Notes under the pieces: generated by a model | What the model saw: the letters and a program-made list of their open reading frames with translations, nothing else | Told to the model about the DNA's origin: nothing | Database searches by the model: none | Source of the DNA: Candidatus Aminicenantota bacterium | GTDB lineage: Bacteria > Acidobacteriota > Aminicenantia > Aminicenantales > Aminicenantaceae | Assembly: GCA_016927475.1 (NCBI GenBank) | Contig: JAFGMO010000052.1 | Location: 97,109-161,108 of the forward strand | Reading direction: 5' to 3' | DNA length: 64,000 nucleotides | In this document: positions 52,072-61,636 of the stretch, piece after piece | Numbering within the stretch: the stretch's first letter is position 1 | How the letters are laid out: every line of letters begins with the position of its first letter | Made by a program: the position numbers and the translations under genes

Positions 52072-52780
52072 CGATTTTCAGAAAGAGACAAAGTTCCTTC
52101 GAAACAAGCTGAAAGGCGGCTTTCTTGACTGGAAATCCAAACCGGAAACCTACAAGTTTTATCCCTCCGCACCCAAAATCCCTTTGCCTGATCCCATTTC
52201 CACAGGAGGCCGTTCCCTCTGGGATGTGATCGGAGCCAGGAGAAGTCTCAGAAGCTTCAGCTCTCGGCCTCTTGAGCTTTCTCTCCTTTCTCAACTTCTT
52301 TGGGCATGTCAGGGGATAACGGCACGAATCCATGGGTATGAAATGAGGACGGCACCCTCGGCCGGAGCCCTTTATCCCATTGAAACATACCTCTGCCTTT
52401 TTTCCGTAACCGGATTGGAACCCGGCGTTTATCATTACGGCATCCAAAAGCATGAACTGGAACAAGTGAAAACAGGAAATTTTCGTGAAGCCGGTGCCGC
52501 TGCCGCTTTAAACCAAAGGTTGGTGGCTTCGGCTCCGGCGGTATTCATCTGGACCGCCGTTTTCCCACGATCTAAATGGAAATACGGCCAGCGCGCTTAC
52601 CGTTACGTTTATCTTGACGCCGGACACATCGCGCAGAATCTCGCTCTGGCCGCCGTTTCCCTGGGAATGGGAACCTGCCAGATCGCTGCGCTTTATGACG
52701 ACGAAGTCAACGAAATCCTGGGAGTTAAGGGAAAGGATGAAAGTGTGGTCTATATGTCGGTCGTAGGACATCATCCTTAA
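52052..52780 (+). CDS. SagB/ThcOx-family nitroreductase-like dehydrogenase
   Basis: 242 residues; FMN-dependent nitroreductase fold with WDVIGARRSLRSFSSRPL, TAPSAGALYPIETYLCL, GVYHYG and MGTCQIAALYDDEVNEILG. SagB/ThcOx members oxidise azolines to azoles in thiazole/oxazole-modified peptides, but most stand-alone copies in anaerobes have unknown substrates. No YcaO-type cyclodehydratase or precursor peptide was seen around it. It overlaps the serine hydrolase-TPR gene by 20 bases and is therefore cotranscribed. Confidence 0.88.
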   Translation: MNPSIGDDFQKETKFLRNKLKGGFLDWKSKPETYKFYPSAPKIPLPDPISTGGRSLWDVIGARRSLRSFSSRPLELSLLSQLLWACQGITARIHGYEMRTAPSAGALYPIETYLCLFSVTGLEPGVYHYGIQKHELEQVKTGNFREAGAAAALNQRLVASAPAVFIWTAVFPRSKWKYGQRAYRYVYLDAGHIAQNLALAAVSLGMGTCQIAALYDDEVNEILGVKGKDESVVYMSVVGHHP

Positions 52781-52916
52781 CCTGGCAGCTTGTTTGAACA
52801 TGTGGCATTGACATAAAAAAACCTTCTCTTGATTTGAGCCCTCCATTTATGGTAGAAAAATTTTTTGATTCGACATTTACCATCAACATGACATAAACTC
52901 TGTCAAGGAGGAAAAA

Positions 52917-53927
52917 ATGAAACGGTTGGTTTTGAGTTTATTTATTCTTGTTTTTGTGCTTTCGCCGAATATATTCCTTAGCCAGCAAGAAGCACAGGAA
53001 AAAACACAGGAAGAGGCTCAAGAAGAAATACAGGAAAAACCCAAACCCTGGCAGTGGAGTTTGGATGACATCAAATCAAAAGTTGAAAGGATCCGGGCGG
53101 GAAAGGACCTCACACCGGAAAAGTGGCCGGGAGATGCCCGAGTGGCCGTGGCCCTTTCTTTCGATTTCGACGCCGAAACCAATGCCCTCAGGGATGAAGA
53201 AGAATCTCCGGGACTCCTTTCTCAAGGAGAGTATGCGGCCCGGACAGCCATTCCCCGTATCCTGAATCTTCTTGACAAATACCGCATTCCGGCGACATTT
53301 TTTATTCCTGCCGTAACAGCCCAGCTCCATCCTGATTCCATAGCGGCCATCGTGGAAAAGGGAAGGCACGAGATCGGGATGCACGGCTGGATTCATGAAA
53401 GAAACTCGCTCCTCGAAGAAGAAGTCGAGCGTGAACTGATGAAAAAATCCTATGATGCCCTGCAGGAAATAACGGGAAAGGCCCCCGTTGGCATACGAAC
53501 CCCCTCCTGGGATTTCAGCCTGAATACCCTAAAACTCATCAAGGAACTGAATCTTCTCTACGACAGCAGCCTCATGGCGGATGACCGCCCCTATGAAATT
53601 CTGGAGAACGGATTGCCGACGGGAATCGTCGAGCTTCCCGTTGAATGGATGCTGGATGACTACCCCTATTTCGGTTTCAGCCGATACTCAAGCATCCGGC
53701 CCCACATTTCCCCCGACGACGTTTATGAAATCTGGAAAGCGGAATTCGAGAAAGCCTACCAGGAAGGAACCGTCTTTATCCTGACCATGCATCCCAAATA
53801 TATCGGTCACAGAAGCCGGATCATGATGCTCGAAAAGCTCATCCAGCATATGTTGAGCTTCAAAAATGTCCTGTTCGCCACACACGAATCCATCGCCCGC
53901 TTTGCTAAAAGAAACATCGAGGAATAA
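52917..53927 (+). CDS. Exported polysaccharide deacetylase-family protein
   Basis: 336 residues. Signal peptide (about 1-21), a Gln/Glu-rich linker (QEAQEKTQEEAQEEIQEK), then an NodB-like CE4 domain: ALSFDFDAE (metal Asp), a family AARTAIPRILNLLDKYRIPATFFIPA, GMHGWIHERN (His pair H..H), GIRTPSWDFSL and TMHPKY. The PuuE-like subset of this fold hydrolyses other amides (e.g. allantoin, N-acyl substrates), so activity against peptidoglycan or chitin is not certain. AAGGAGG precedes the start. Confidence 0.88.
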   Translation: MKRLVLSLFILVFVLSPNIFLSQQEAQEKTQEEAQEEIQEKPKPWQWSLDDIKSKVERIRAGKDLTPEKWPGDARVAVALSFDFDAETNALRDEEESPGLLSQGEYAARTAIPRILNLLDKYRIPATFFIPAVTAQLHPDSIAAIVEKGRHEIGMHGWIHERNSLLEEEVERELMKKSYDALQEITGKAPVGIRTPSWDFSLNTLKLIKELNLLYDSSLMADDRPYEILENGLPTGIVELPVEWMLDDYPYFGFSRYSSIRPHISPDDVYEIWKAEFEKAYQEGTVFILTMHPKYIGHRSRIMMLEKLIQHMLSFKNVLFATHESIARFAKRNIEE

Positions 53928-53949
53928 CAAAAAAACCGAGCGGCTTCTT

Positions 53950-55320
53950 TTAACCTGAATCAAGGACCGAATCGGCAAGGGTGTTGATCTTTTTAACATA
54001 GCCATCCGCATCAAATTTGCGGCGGAGGCCCCGCTCGTTCATATATCGAACCTTTCCGAAAATGGACCTTTCAGCCCAAGGACGGTCATGCTTTCCAAAG
54101 CACCAGGCCACTCCCGTGAAACCGTTGGGATCCCGGCCGTCTATCTCATACTTATTGTTAAGAATCAGAGCCTTTAGAAAAGCTTCTTCCGGAGAAGAAG
54201 ACCATTCAAGGATTTTTTTGCCCCAGTACATCCGCATATACCCGTGCATCTTTCCAGTGATAACCATTTCCTTCTGGGCGGCATTCCAATACGGATCATG
54301 TGTCTCAGCCTTTTCGAAAACCTTTAAGCCGTACACGGATTCCCTTTTATCCGAAGCATGCTCCCCCAAAGTGCGCCGGCACCAATCCGGTAGTCCCTCA
54401 TATTTATCATATTTTTTATTATAAAAAGTAAAATTTTGACTCAACTCTCTGCGGATGATGAGTTCTTCCAGATAATCTTCCACCGCCTTATTCTTTCTCT
54501 CCATAACTTTCAGGGCGATATAAAGGGGAGAAATCTGCCCGAAATGAAGGTAGGGGCTCATATTGGAGAGCGCATCTGCGTTGGGATCGTTCCTCCATTC
54601 GGGAAAATTTTTAAGCTTATACTCTAAGAAATCCTTCAAGCGTTTTTCAGCCTCAGAAGTTCCCCCTCTGTAAAAAATCGATTTCCCGACACTCCTGTCA
54701 ATTTTCATCTTTTTCGCCAGCGCGAAAAGATTGGGTTCATCCGGGAGGTCCAGGCTCATGTTTAGAGAATCCTTCTTGAGGTTATCTCTCCTCAACGGTT
54801 TGAGGTATCCCCCCCAGATTTTTTTGATCTTAGGTCTTATGCTCCGGGCGGCGAATTCTTCTTTTGAAGATGTTTCTTCAACCGGAACCACAACATCGCT
54901 TTCCACCTGGGTCAACAGACAACCCATCCCCGCCGCTGCTTCCCGCCTCCATCTGTCCTGTATACGTGTGTATCCCCTGTCGGTTACAACGAGGCAGGCA
55001 TTTAAAGCCGCCTTCAGGGCCGCCTTCTCGGGAGAAAGGCGAAGGATGGCCAGTCGAATTCCCCGTTTTTCCAAGTGTTTTCTTGTTTCCTCAAGTCCCT
55101 CAAGCATAAAAGTATAATGACGCTCATTCGCATCAGGGAAATTTTCCGTCAAACCGAAAAAAACAACCAGGGGTTTTTGTAGGCTGTTGGCGCGGCGGGT
55201 GGCATACTCCAGGGCATGATTACAAACGGCTCTTTGAGAAGCCTGCATCCAGTAAGCCACATAACGTCGGTTTTTTTCAGGCTTGTCATTGAGATGCCGG
55301 ATGCGCTGTTTTTGGATCAT
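53950..55320 (-). CDS. phr: Class II CPD DNA photolyase
   Basis: 456 residues. Photolyases use light and FAD to split cyclobutane pyrimidine dimers. Class II-type features: VAYWMQASQRAVCNHALEYA at the N-terminus, SNMSPYLHFGQISP, RRELSQNFTFYN, WNAAQKEMVITGKMHGYMRMYWGKKILEW and the C-terminal DPNGFTGVAWCFGKHDRPW. It lies 59 bases after recA in the same direction. A light-dependent enzyme in what otherwise looks like an anaerobe's gene set is notable; photolyases are oxygen-independent. Confidence 0.94.
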   Translation of the reverse strand: MIQKQRIRHLNDKPEKNRRYVAYWMQASQRAVCNHALEYATRRANSLQKPLVVFFGLTENFPDANERHYTFMLEGLEETRKHLEKRGIRLAILRLSPEKAALKAALNACLVVTDRGYTRIQDRWRREAAAGMGCLLTQVESDVVVPVEETSSKEEFAARSIRPKIKKIWGGYLKPLRRDNLKKDSLNMSLDLPDEPNLFALAKKMKIDRSVGKSIFYRGGTSEAEKRLKDFLEYKLKNFPEWRNDPNADALSNMSPYLHFGQISPLYIALKVMERKNKAVEDYLEELIIRRELSQNFTFYNKKYDKYEGLPDWCRRTLGEHASDKRESVYGLKVFEKAETHDPYWNAAQKEMVITGKMHGYMRMYWGKKILEWSSSPEEAFLKALILNNKYEIDGRDPNGFTGVAWCFGKHDRPWAERSIFGKVRYMNERGLRRKFDADGYVKKINTLADSVLDSG

Positions 55321-55379
55321 ACGTCTCCCCCAAAAGTATCAGCAGAAAAACATCTATGGAACACGTGGATGGACAGCGT

Positions 55380-56438
55380 CTATTTTTTCTCTTCTTTGTT
55401 CTGTTCGGCTGATTTTTCAGGAGGAAACAAGCCTACTTTTATCTTGATCTCTTTTTCAAGGCTTTTAGCCAAGTCCTGGTTTTCCTTGAGGAGTTTTTTT
55501 ACGTTTTCCCGTCCTTGGCCTAAACGCTCCCCCCTATAGGAATACCAGGTTCCCGTCTTTTCAATAAAACCGTTATCCACTCCACAGTCTACAAGATCTC
55601 CCTCTTTGGAAATCCCCTCACCATAAATGATATCGAATTGCGCCTCTTTAAAAGGAGGGGCCATCTTGTTTTTCACGATCTTGACCTTGACCCTGTTCCC
55701 TATGACGCTGTCACCATCTTTAAGGGTGGCCAGCCTTCTGACATCGATACGCATCGTGGCGTAAAATTTCAAAGCCCGGCCCCCGGTCGTGGTTTCGGGA
55801 CTCCCCAGGAAAAATCCGATTTTTTCGCGAATCTGATTGACAAAAACAAGACATGTTTTCGATCTGCTGACAATAGCCGTCAATTTCCTCAATGCCTGCG
55901 ACATAAGTCGTGCCTGGAGCCCCATATGAGCATCACCCATTTCCCCTTCAAGCTCTGCTTTCGGTACAAGGGCGGCTACGGAATCAATCACGATGACATC
56001 CACGGCTCCGCTTCGAACGAGGACCTCGGCAATCTCCAGGGCTTGTTCCCCGTAATCCGGCTGAGATATGAGGAGGTCATCCACATTAACACCGACATGG
56101 GAGGCATAAAGCGGATCCAGGGCATGTTCGGCGTCAATAAACGCGGCCTGCCCTCCTTGTTTTTGAGCCTCGGCAATCACATGAAGGGCCAATGTTGTTT
56201 TTCCTGTGGCTTCCGGACCGTAAAGTTCGATAACTCGTCCTCGGGGAAACCCCCCGATTCCCAGCGCCATGTCAAAAGAAATGGAACCCGTGGGAATGGA
56301 TGCTGCCTTTATGGCCGCATTCTTTTGTCCCAGCCGCATTACGGAGCCTTTTCCGAACTGCTTTTCTATCTGCAACACAGCCGCGTCAATTGCCCTGTTC
56401 CGGGATTCATTTTTTTGTTCCTGATTGTTTTGCGTCAT
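55380..56438 (-). CDS. recA: Recombinase RecA
   Basis: 352 residues from ATG 56438 ([22 protein letters not shown]). Walker [50 protein letters not shown] and [27 protein letters not shown] are present. GVMFGNPE is replaced by FFLGSPE. An 11-residue in-frame N-terminal extension reaches 56471 but lacks a ribosome site; GGAGAGC favours 56438. No typical LexA box was recognised upstream. Codirectional with fhs upstream (169 bases) and the photolyase gene downstream. Confidence 0.96.
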   Translation of the reverse strand: MTQNNQEQKNESRNRAIDAAVLQIEKQFGKGSVMRLGQKNAAIKAASIPTGSISFDMALGIGGFPRGRVIELYGPEATGKTTLALHVIAEAQKQGGQAAFIDAEHALDPLYASHVGVNVDDLLISQPDYGEQALEIAEVLVRSGAVDVIVIDSVAALVPKAELEGEMGDAHMGLQARLMSQALRKLTAIVSRSKTCLVFVNQIREKIGFFLGSPETTTGGRALKFYATMRIDVRRLATLKDGDSVIGNRVKVKIVKNKMAPPFKEAQFDIIYGEGISKEGDLVDCGVDNGFIEKTGTWYSYRGERLGQGRENVKKLLKENQDLAKSLEKEIKIKVGLFPPEKSAEQNKEEKK

Positions 56439-56607
56439 ATTGCTCTCCTCAAGGCATAATCCTGTACTCAAGAAAACAGGCTTGATCGAAATTTATACAA
56501 AACGGTGGACTTATCCGCATATCCTTCTCAGGAAATCCCTCTAAAAAGCTCTTTCCTTTTATCACAATAAACAATACGAGTAAAGCAACGGACGTACCGG
56601 ATCCTTG

Positions 56608-58281
56608 TCAGCTCAAACCCGTGATGTTTCCTTCCCCGTCGACATCAATTTTTTCAGCCGAAGGTGTTTTAGGCAGTCCGGGCATGGTCATAATGTCCCC
56701 GCAATAAACCACGAGAAAACCAGCGCCTGAACTCAGAGACACGTCGGTGACAATGAGAGTAAAATCACGCGGCCGGCCCAGGGCTTCATCGTCATCGGAT
56801 AGAGAATATTGCGTTTTGGCGATACAAACGGGGATATGTGAATACCCTTGTTCTTCTATCCGTTTAATCTTGCGTTGGGTTTTCCCCTCCATGGCCACTG
56901 CCTTGGCTCCGTATATACGGCGGGCAACGGTTTCAATTTTTTCTGCAAGTGGCATGTCATCCGGATATAAAAGCTGAAATGTGTTTTTGTCTTTCTCTAT
57001 GGCTTCGCGGACCTCACGGGCCAAAGCTTCGCCTCCTTCTCCTCCTTTGGAAAAAACCTCGCTGAGGGCAATCCGGACACCGTCTTTTCGGCAAAGTTCC
57101 TTGACTGTTTCAAATTCTTTTTCTGAATCGGAAGCAAACCTGTTCAAGGCAACAACAAAGGGAACGCCGAAATGTTGGATGTTCTCTATGTGTTTTTGAA
57201 GGTTTTCATATCCTTTCACCAGAGCATCCACATTTTCCTGATCCACCTCTTTCAAGGAGACTCCGCCGTGCATTTTCAAGGCCCTGACCGTCGCCACCAG
57301 CACACAGGCATCAGGAGGTGGAATTTTTCCTGTCCTGACAACAATATCAAAAAATTTTTCCGCTCCCAGGTCAGAACCGAAACCGCTCTCAGTAACCACG
57401 ATGGCACTCAGGCTTAAAGCCATCTGCGTAGCGATAACCGAACTTGTTCCATGAGCGATGTTGGCAAAGGGGCCCCCATGAACAAAGGCCGGTGTTCCTT
57501 CCAGTGTCTGAACCAGATTGGGCTTAAGGGCATCCTTGAGGAGGGCGGCCATGGCGCCTTCCGCTTTTATCTGCCGTGCAAAAACCGGTTCTCTATCTGC
57601 CGAGTGCCCGATAAGAATATCGCCCAATCTTTTTTTCAAATCATCCATCCCTGAAGCAAGGCAAAGAATAGCCATAACTTCAGACGCCGCCGTGATGTCA
57701 AAACCGGTCTCCCTGGCAATACCGCGGAGTGGACCGCCGATTCCGATGACAACTTCCCTCAGCACCCGGTCATCCATATCCATGACCCTTTTCCAGAGAA
57801 CTCTTCGACAGTCAAGAAGACCACTCGAGCCGTCAAAATGAAGGCGGTTATCCACCATGGCGGACAGCAGATTGTGTGCTGCGGTTACGGCATGAATGTC
57901 GCCGGTGAAATGGAGGTTGATTTCCTCTCGGGGAGCAACCTGGGCGTAGCCACCCCCGGTGGCTCCTCCTTTCATTCCAAAAACAGGACCCAGTGAAGGC
58001 TCCCTGAGAGCCACAACAGATTTCATCCCAATACGATTGAATGCATCAGCCAAACCGATAGAGGTCGTCGTTTTCCCTTCGCCTGCCGGGGTGGGGCTCA
58101 TTGCGGTCACCATAACCAGCTTCCCTCGCCGCGAACCGCCGCCCGGACTATCCAATCGAAGGATTTTGGCTTTATATTTACCAAATAATTCCAGGTTTTC
58201 GGCTTTAATCCCCAGTTTTTCCGCTATCTTTACGATGGGAAGTATTTCTTTCTTCTGGGCTATCTCCCTGTCACTTGGCAT
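56608..58281 (-). CDS. fhs: Formate--tetrahydrofolate ligase
   Basis: 557 residues. Makes 10-formyl-THF from formate, ATP and THF; supplies one-carbon units or works in the Wood-Ljungdahl methyl branch. P-loop TPAGEGKTTTSIGLADAF, MKGGATGGGYAQVAPREEINLHFTGD, IAHGTSSVIATQMAL, ESGFGSDLGAEKF and LYPDDMPL-type segments are family hallmarks. It follows radC by 14 bases. No folD or other pathway enzymes are in the window. Confidence 0.95.
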   Translation of the reverse strand: MPSDREIAQKKEILPIVKIAEKLGIKAENLELFGKYKAKILRLDSPGGGSRRGKLVMVTAMSPTPAGEGKTTTSIGLADAFNRIGMKSVVALREPSLGPVFGMKGGATGGGYAQVAPREEINLHFTGDIHAVTAAHNLLSAMVDNRLHFDGSSGLLDCRRVLWKRVMDMDDRVLREVVIGIGGPLRGIARETGFDITAASEVMAILCLASGMDDLKKRLGDILIGHSADREPVFARQIKAEGAMAALLKDALKPNLVQTLEGTPAFVHGGPFANIAHGTSSVIATQMALSLSAIVVTESGFGSDLGAEKFFDIVVRTGKIPPPDACVLVATVRALKMHGGVSLKEVDQENVDALVKGYENLQKHIENIQHFGVPFVVALNRFASDSEKEFETVKELCRKDGVRIALSEVFSKGGEGGEALAREVREAIEKDKNTFQLLYPDDMPLAEKIETVARRIYGAKAVAMEGKTQRKIKRIEEQGYSHIPVCIAKTQYSLSDDDEALGRPRDFTLIVTDVSLSSGAGFLVVYCGDIMTMPGLPKTPSAEKIDVDGEGNITGLS

Positions 58282-58295
58282 AAAACCTCCTTTCC

Positions 58296-59048
58296 CTATG
58301 GTTCTCTTAAACAGCGCAACTTCCCGTACATTATATCATATTCCCGGATCAAACCATGATCGGCAAAGCTGAAATATCGATCATTACCGATAATAATGTG
58401 ATCCAATACGGATATCTGGACAGTGTGGGCGGCAAAAACCAAATCCCGCGTGATTTCTCTGTCACTGGCTGAAGGTTCAGGGTCTCCGGAAGGATGATTA
58501 TGAATAAAAATGAGTGAAGAGGCATTAAAAAAAAGGGCCATCTTTAATATTTCCCTGGGATAAACAGCGCTCGAGTCCACCGTCCCCTCAAATACGGTTT
58601 TCTCCGACAATATTTTATTCTTCACATCCAGAAAAAGGGCCCGGAATTGTTCCCTTTTTTGCCCTCTCAATGAATGATAAAAATAATCGAAGACTTCTCT
58701 GGAAGAATGGCAGTAAGGCCGGCTCATCATTTTTTCTTTAAGAAACCGGCGGGACACTTCCAGAACAAATTTGAATCCGAAAATATTATGAGGTCCGATT
58801 CCTTTAATCCGCTGTAATTCCTCATTGTCCGCTTCCAGGATCCCTCTAAGGGACTTAAACTTTGCCAAAGCCTTTCTGGCCGTTTTTTTGCAGTCGCGGC
58901 GTGGTGTTCCCAGTGTCAGGAGAAGCTCAATGACCTCGTAATCTAAGAATCCGTCCAACCCTGTCTTGAGAAATCTTTCTCTCAGCCTTTGTCTATGTCC
59001 TTTTAGGCAGTCTGTTTCCCGGCGGCATGGTAATGGAGCAGCAGTCAT
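58296..59048 (-). CDS. radC: RadC/JAB-domain protein
   Basis: 250 residues. N-terminal helix-hairpin-helix DNA-binding part (LLTLGTPRRDCKKTARKALAKF and IKGIGPHNIFGFKFVLEVSRRF) and a C-terminal MPN/JAB domain with IHNHPSGDPEPSASDREITRDL (HXHX7SX2D metal motif) and DHIIIGNDRYFSF. The true role of RadC is unclear despite its name. A -10-like TATAAT lies only 6 bases before the ATG, hinting at a very short leader. Confidence 0.92.
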   Translation of the reverse strand: MTAAPLPCRRETDCLKGHRQRLRERFLKTGLDGFLDYEVIELLLTLGTPRRDCKKTARKALAKFKSLRGILEADNEELQRIKGIGPHNIFGFKFVLEVSRRFLKEKMMSRPYCHSSREVFDYFYHSLRGQKREQFRALFLDVKNKILSEKTVFEGTVDSSAVYPREILKMALFFNASSLIFIHNHPSGDPEPSASDREITRDLVFAAHTVQISVLDHIIIGNDRYFSFADHGLIREYDIMYGKLRCLREP

Positions 59049-59169
59049 CTTTCTATTATATTGACGTATCCCATGCTTTGAATTCTCACAAGGAAAGCCC
59101 GGATGATTCGTATACCGGGATTGAATGGCGGGACCTTAATAGCCTTGTTACTTTGGTGCTCAATCCCAA

Positions 59170-60558
59170 TTATTTCTTTTTTGACAAGTTCCGGTGAATA
59201 GCTCGAGCCGCCCTTCTTCCGTCTCCAAGAGCAAGGATGACGGTTGCATTTCCCCTGACGGCATCTCCACCGGCATAAACTCCTTTAATGCTCGTCTGCA
59301 TGTTATTGTCCACTTCAATCAATTGCCACTTGTTGACTTCAAGTTCGGGAGTCCGGCTGAGAAAAAGACGGTTTGGGGTCGTGCCTAAAGCTTCTACAAT
59401 CGTTTCCATCTCCAACACGAATTCACTGTTTTCGATCTTTACCGGCCGCGGACGGCCGCTTTTATCCGGTTCGCTCAGTTTCATTTTGAACATCTCGATA
59501 CCGTTTACCCAACCATCCGCATCACCATGGATTTTTTTGGGTGAGACCAATTCTTTGAGAATGATGCCTTCTTCAAGGGCATGTTCGATTTCCTCGTCGC
59601 GAGCGGGAGATTCCTTTTTGGTTCTCCGGTAGAGTATATAAACTTCCTTGGCACCCAGCCTTTTGGCACAACGGGCCGCATCCATGGCGACATTCCCTGC
59701 GCCGATGACGCCCACTTTGTCCCCGCAGACGATGGGCGTGTCAAAATCCAGAAACCTATATGATTTCATAAGGTTAACACGTATCAGAAATTCATTAGCA
59801 GAATAAACGCCTTTCAATTCCTCTCCATCAATACGAAGAAAAAGAGGAGCCCCCGCTCCGGTTCCGATAAATATGGCGTCATAGTCCCTTTGCAGCTCAT
59901 CGAAAAGGACATTCTGCCCTACAAACGTGTTCAGGCGGACATCCACACCGATCTCCGCCAATGCGGCAACTTCATAATCCACGATCTCCGTCGGCAGCCG
60001 AAAAGCTGGGATGCCATACTGAAGCACTCCACCAGCCTTGTGAAGGGCCTCGAAGACAGTCACATGGTATCCTTCTTTCCTCAAGTCAACGGCACAGCTT
60101 ATGCCGGCGGGACCGGATCCGATAACGGCCACCTTCCGGGGACGGTCCTTGATATGCAAAATTTCCTTAATATTGTTTTTCATAGCCCAGTCGGCTACGA
60201 AAGCTTCCAATTTCCCGATATTGATCCCGTTTTTTCTCTGAAAAAAAGGACAGACTCCTTCGCATTGTGTTTCCTGAGGGCAAACCCTGCCGGTTACTCC
60301 CGGAATGGGATTGTCTTCTTTCATGATGAAAAAAGCTTCCTTGAACCGGGCGGCAACAATCTCACGGATAAAATCCTTGATCTTCATGTTGATTGGACAA
60401 TCCCTCTCACAAGGAGCTCCCAGGCATTGGATACAGCGCCGTGCCTCAGCGATAACCTCGTCTTCGTTGTAACCCAAGGGAACAGATAAAAAATTCCTGA
60501 TCCTTTTTTCCGGCTTTTGTTCTCTCATGGGAACACGTTCACCGCCAATCTCGATCAT
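59170..60558 (-). CDS. NADPH-dependent glutamate synthase small-subunit-like / NfnL flavoprotein
   Basis: About 462 residues. N-terminal Fe-S domain CIQCLGAPCERDCPINMKI..CPQETQCEGVC, then two Rossmann domains GSGPAGISCAVDL and GVIGAGNVAMDAARCAKRLG, as in the NfnB/NfnL subunit of NADH-dependent ferredoxin:NADP oxidoreductase. Paired with NfnS it performs electron bifurcation. The ATG at 60558 overlaps the NfnS stop in ATGA, with GAGGG upstream; the longer frame begins with GTG at 60576. Confidence 0.9.
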   Translation of the reverse strand: MIEIGGERVPMREQKPEKRIRNFLSVPLGYNEDEVIAEARRCIQCLGAPCERDCPINMKIKDFIREIVAARFKEAFFIMKEDNPIPGVTGRVCPQETQCEGVCPFFQRKNGINIGKLEAFVADWAMKNNIKEILHIKDRPRKVAVIGSGPAGISCAVDLRKEGYHVTVFEALHKAGGVLQYGIPAFRLPTEIVDYEVAALAEIGVDVRLNTFVGQNVLFDELQRDYDAIFIGTGAGAPLFLRIDGEELKGVYSANEFLIRVNLMKSYRFLDFDTPIVCGDKVGVIGAGNVAMDAARCAKRLGAKEVYILYRRTKKESPARDEEIEHALEEGIILKELVSPKKIHGDADGWVNGIEMFKMKLSEPDKSGRPRPVKIENSEFVLEMETIVEALGTTPNRLFLSRTPELEVNKWQLIEVDNNMQTSIKGVYAGGDAVRGNATVILALGDGRRAARAIHRNLSKKK

Positions 60559-61403
60559 TTTTTCCCTCGAAGACACTTTTTATGGTGAGCGACAGCCATT
60601 TTTTCCTTTTCTTCAAACATCGATAACCGGCTGATAACGTCACGGAAATTCACCTTGTGGGCGTCAAATTCCGGTCCATCGATACAGGCCAGCTTCATCT
60701 CACCATTGACGAACAGCCGGCATCCTCCGCACATACCCGTTCCATCGATCATGATCGTGTTCAGACTGGCCACTGTTTTGATGCCGAAGGGGCGTGTGAC
60801 TTCAGCTGCCGCTTGCATCATGACCGGGGGACCGATGACCATAACAAGATCGACGCCTCCCTTGTTTTTGAATTTTTTAATAAGCTTTTTAAGAACATCC
60901 GTTACAAATCCGTGATGTCCCTTGGAACCGTCATCCGTTGTGATATGGATATCGCTGGAAGCCCTTCTGATCTCGTCCTCTAAGATAAGAAGAGAAGCCG
61001 TTCTGGCACCAATGATCGCATGAACTTCATTTCCTGCCCCGCTCAGGGCTTTGACAATGGGATAAATACAGGCAATCCCTGTCCCGCCTCCGACACAGAT
61101 AACACGGCCGAAATTTTCGATTTCGCTAGGGTTGCCAAGAGGCCCGACTACATTCAGCAGCGTCCCGCCCTCTTTTAAGGAACTCAGCTCCATGGTTGTT
61201 TTCCCTACCACCTGAAAAACAAGAGTAATTGTGTCCTCTTTTGGATCAACATCAGCAACAGTCAACGGGATTCTCTCCCCTTTTTCATGAATCCGTATAA
61301 TGACAAACTGCCCCGGTAAAAACCGCTCGGCCACCTGCGGCGCATGAATTTCAATCAGAAAATTTTCATCACTTAAGGTTTTCTTTCGAACGATCTTGTG
61401 CAT
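60555..61403 (-). CDS. NfnS/sulfide dehydrogenase-like FAD/NAD-binding subunit
   Basis: About 282 residues from MHKIVRKKTLSDENFLIEI. A FAD domain (RIPLTVADVD), NAD-binding VICVGGGTGIACIYPIVKAL and the 2Fe-2S ligands in GTGMCGGCRLFVNGEMKLACIDGPEF match NfnA/NfnS and dihydroorotate dehydrogenase electron-transfer subunits. Coupled to the ferredoxin gene (ATGA-type overlap at 61403) and to NfnL; the larger frame to 61484 is not needed. Confidence 0.9.
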   Translation of the reverse strand: MHKIVRKKTLSDENFLIEIHAPQVAERFLPGQFVIIRIHEKGERIPLTVADVDPKEDTITLVFQVVGKTTMELSSLKEGGTLLNVVGPLGNPSEIENFGRVICVGGGTGIACIYPIVKALSGAGNEVHAIIGARTASLLILEDEIRRASSDIHITTDDGSKGHHGFVTDVLKKLIKKFKNKGGVDLVMVIGPPVMMQAAAEVTRPFGIKTVASLNTIMIDGTGMCGGCRLFVNGEMKLACIDGPEFDAHKVNFRDVISRLSMFEEKEKMAVAHHKKCLRGKK

Positions 61404-61627
61404 CAGGCCGCTTCCTCCTCTTCTTCCGTCACCCAGATGGCAAAATCCGGGCAAAACATCTCGCACATCCTGCAGTTGATACACTCATCCATAGCTACAA
61501 CTTCCGGGATGTTGCAGTCCCGTTCGTTTTTCTTCTCAGAAAGAACCAACACACCGGTTTGGCATACTTCAACACATATACCACAGCCCTTGCATCTCTC
61601 CTTGTGGATATTAATATGGAGCTTCAT
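61403..61627 (-). CDS. Two-[4Fe-4S] ferredoxin
   Basis: A 74-residue ferredoxin, MKLHINIHKERCKGCGICVEVCQTG, with two CX2CX2CX3C sets (C12.. and CINCRMCEMFCPDFAI) and a strongly acidic tail (EEEEEAA). It resembles the ferredoxin-like delta/D subunit of 2-oxoacid:ferredoxin oxidoreductases, fitting the KorB-like genes upstream. It is the shortest protein in the operon and overlaps the NfnS gene by one base. Confidence 0.92.
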   Translation of the reverse strand: MKLHINIHKERCKGCGICVEVCQTGVLVLSEKKNERDCNIPEVVAMDECINCRMCEMFCPDFAIWVTEEEEEAA

Positions 61628-61636
61628 GGGCTTGAA

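Noticed and set aside
52800..52916. TTGACA at about 52806 as promoter of the deacetylase gene
   Set aside because: No -10 box at 16-19 bases; no other strong promoter was seen.
53928..53950. CCG-AG-CGG with A-run as a minus-strand terminator of the photolyase gene
   Set aside because: The stem is three base pairs; too weak to support, although a T-run follows on the minus strand.
56461..56480. CCTGT..ACAGG palindrome upstream of recA as an SOS (LexA) box
   Set aside because: Spacing is CTGT-N10-ACAG, not CTGT-N8-ACAG, and other LexA box types were not recognised; it more likely resembles a decayed arm of the repeat hairpin.
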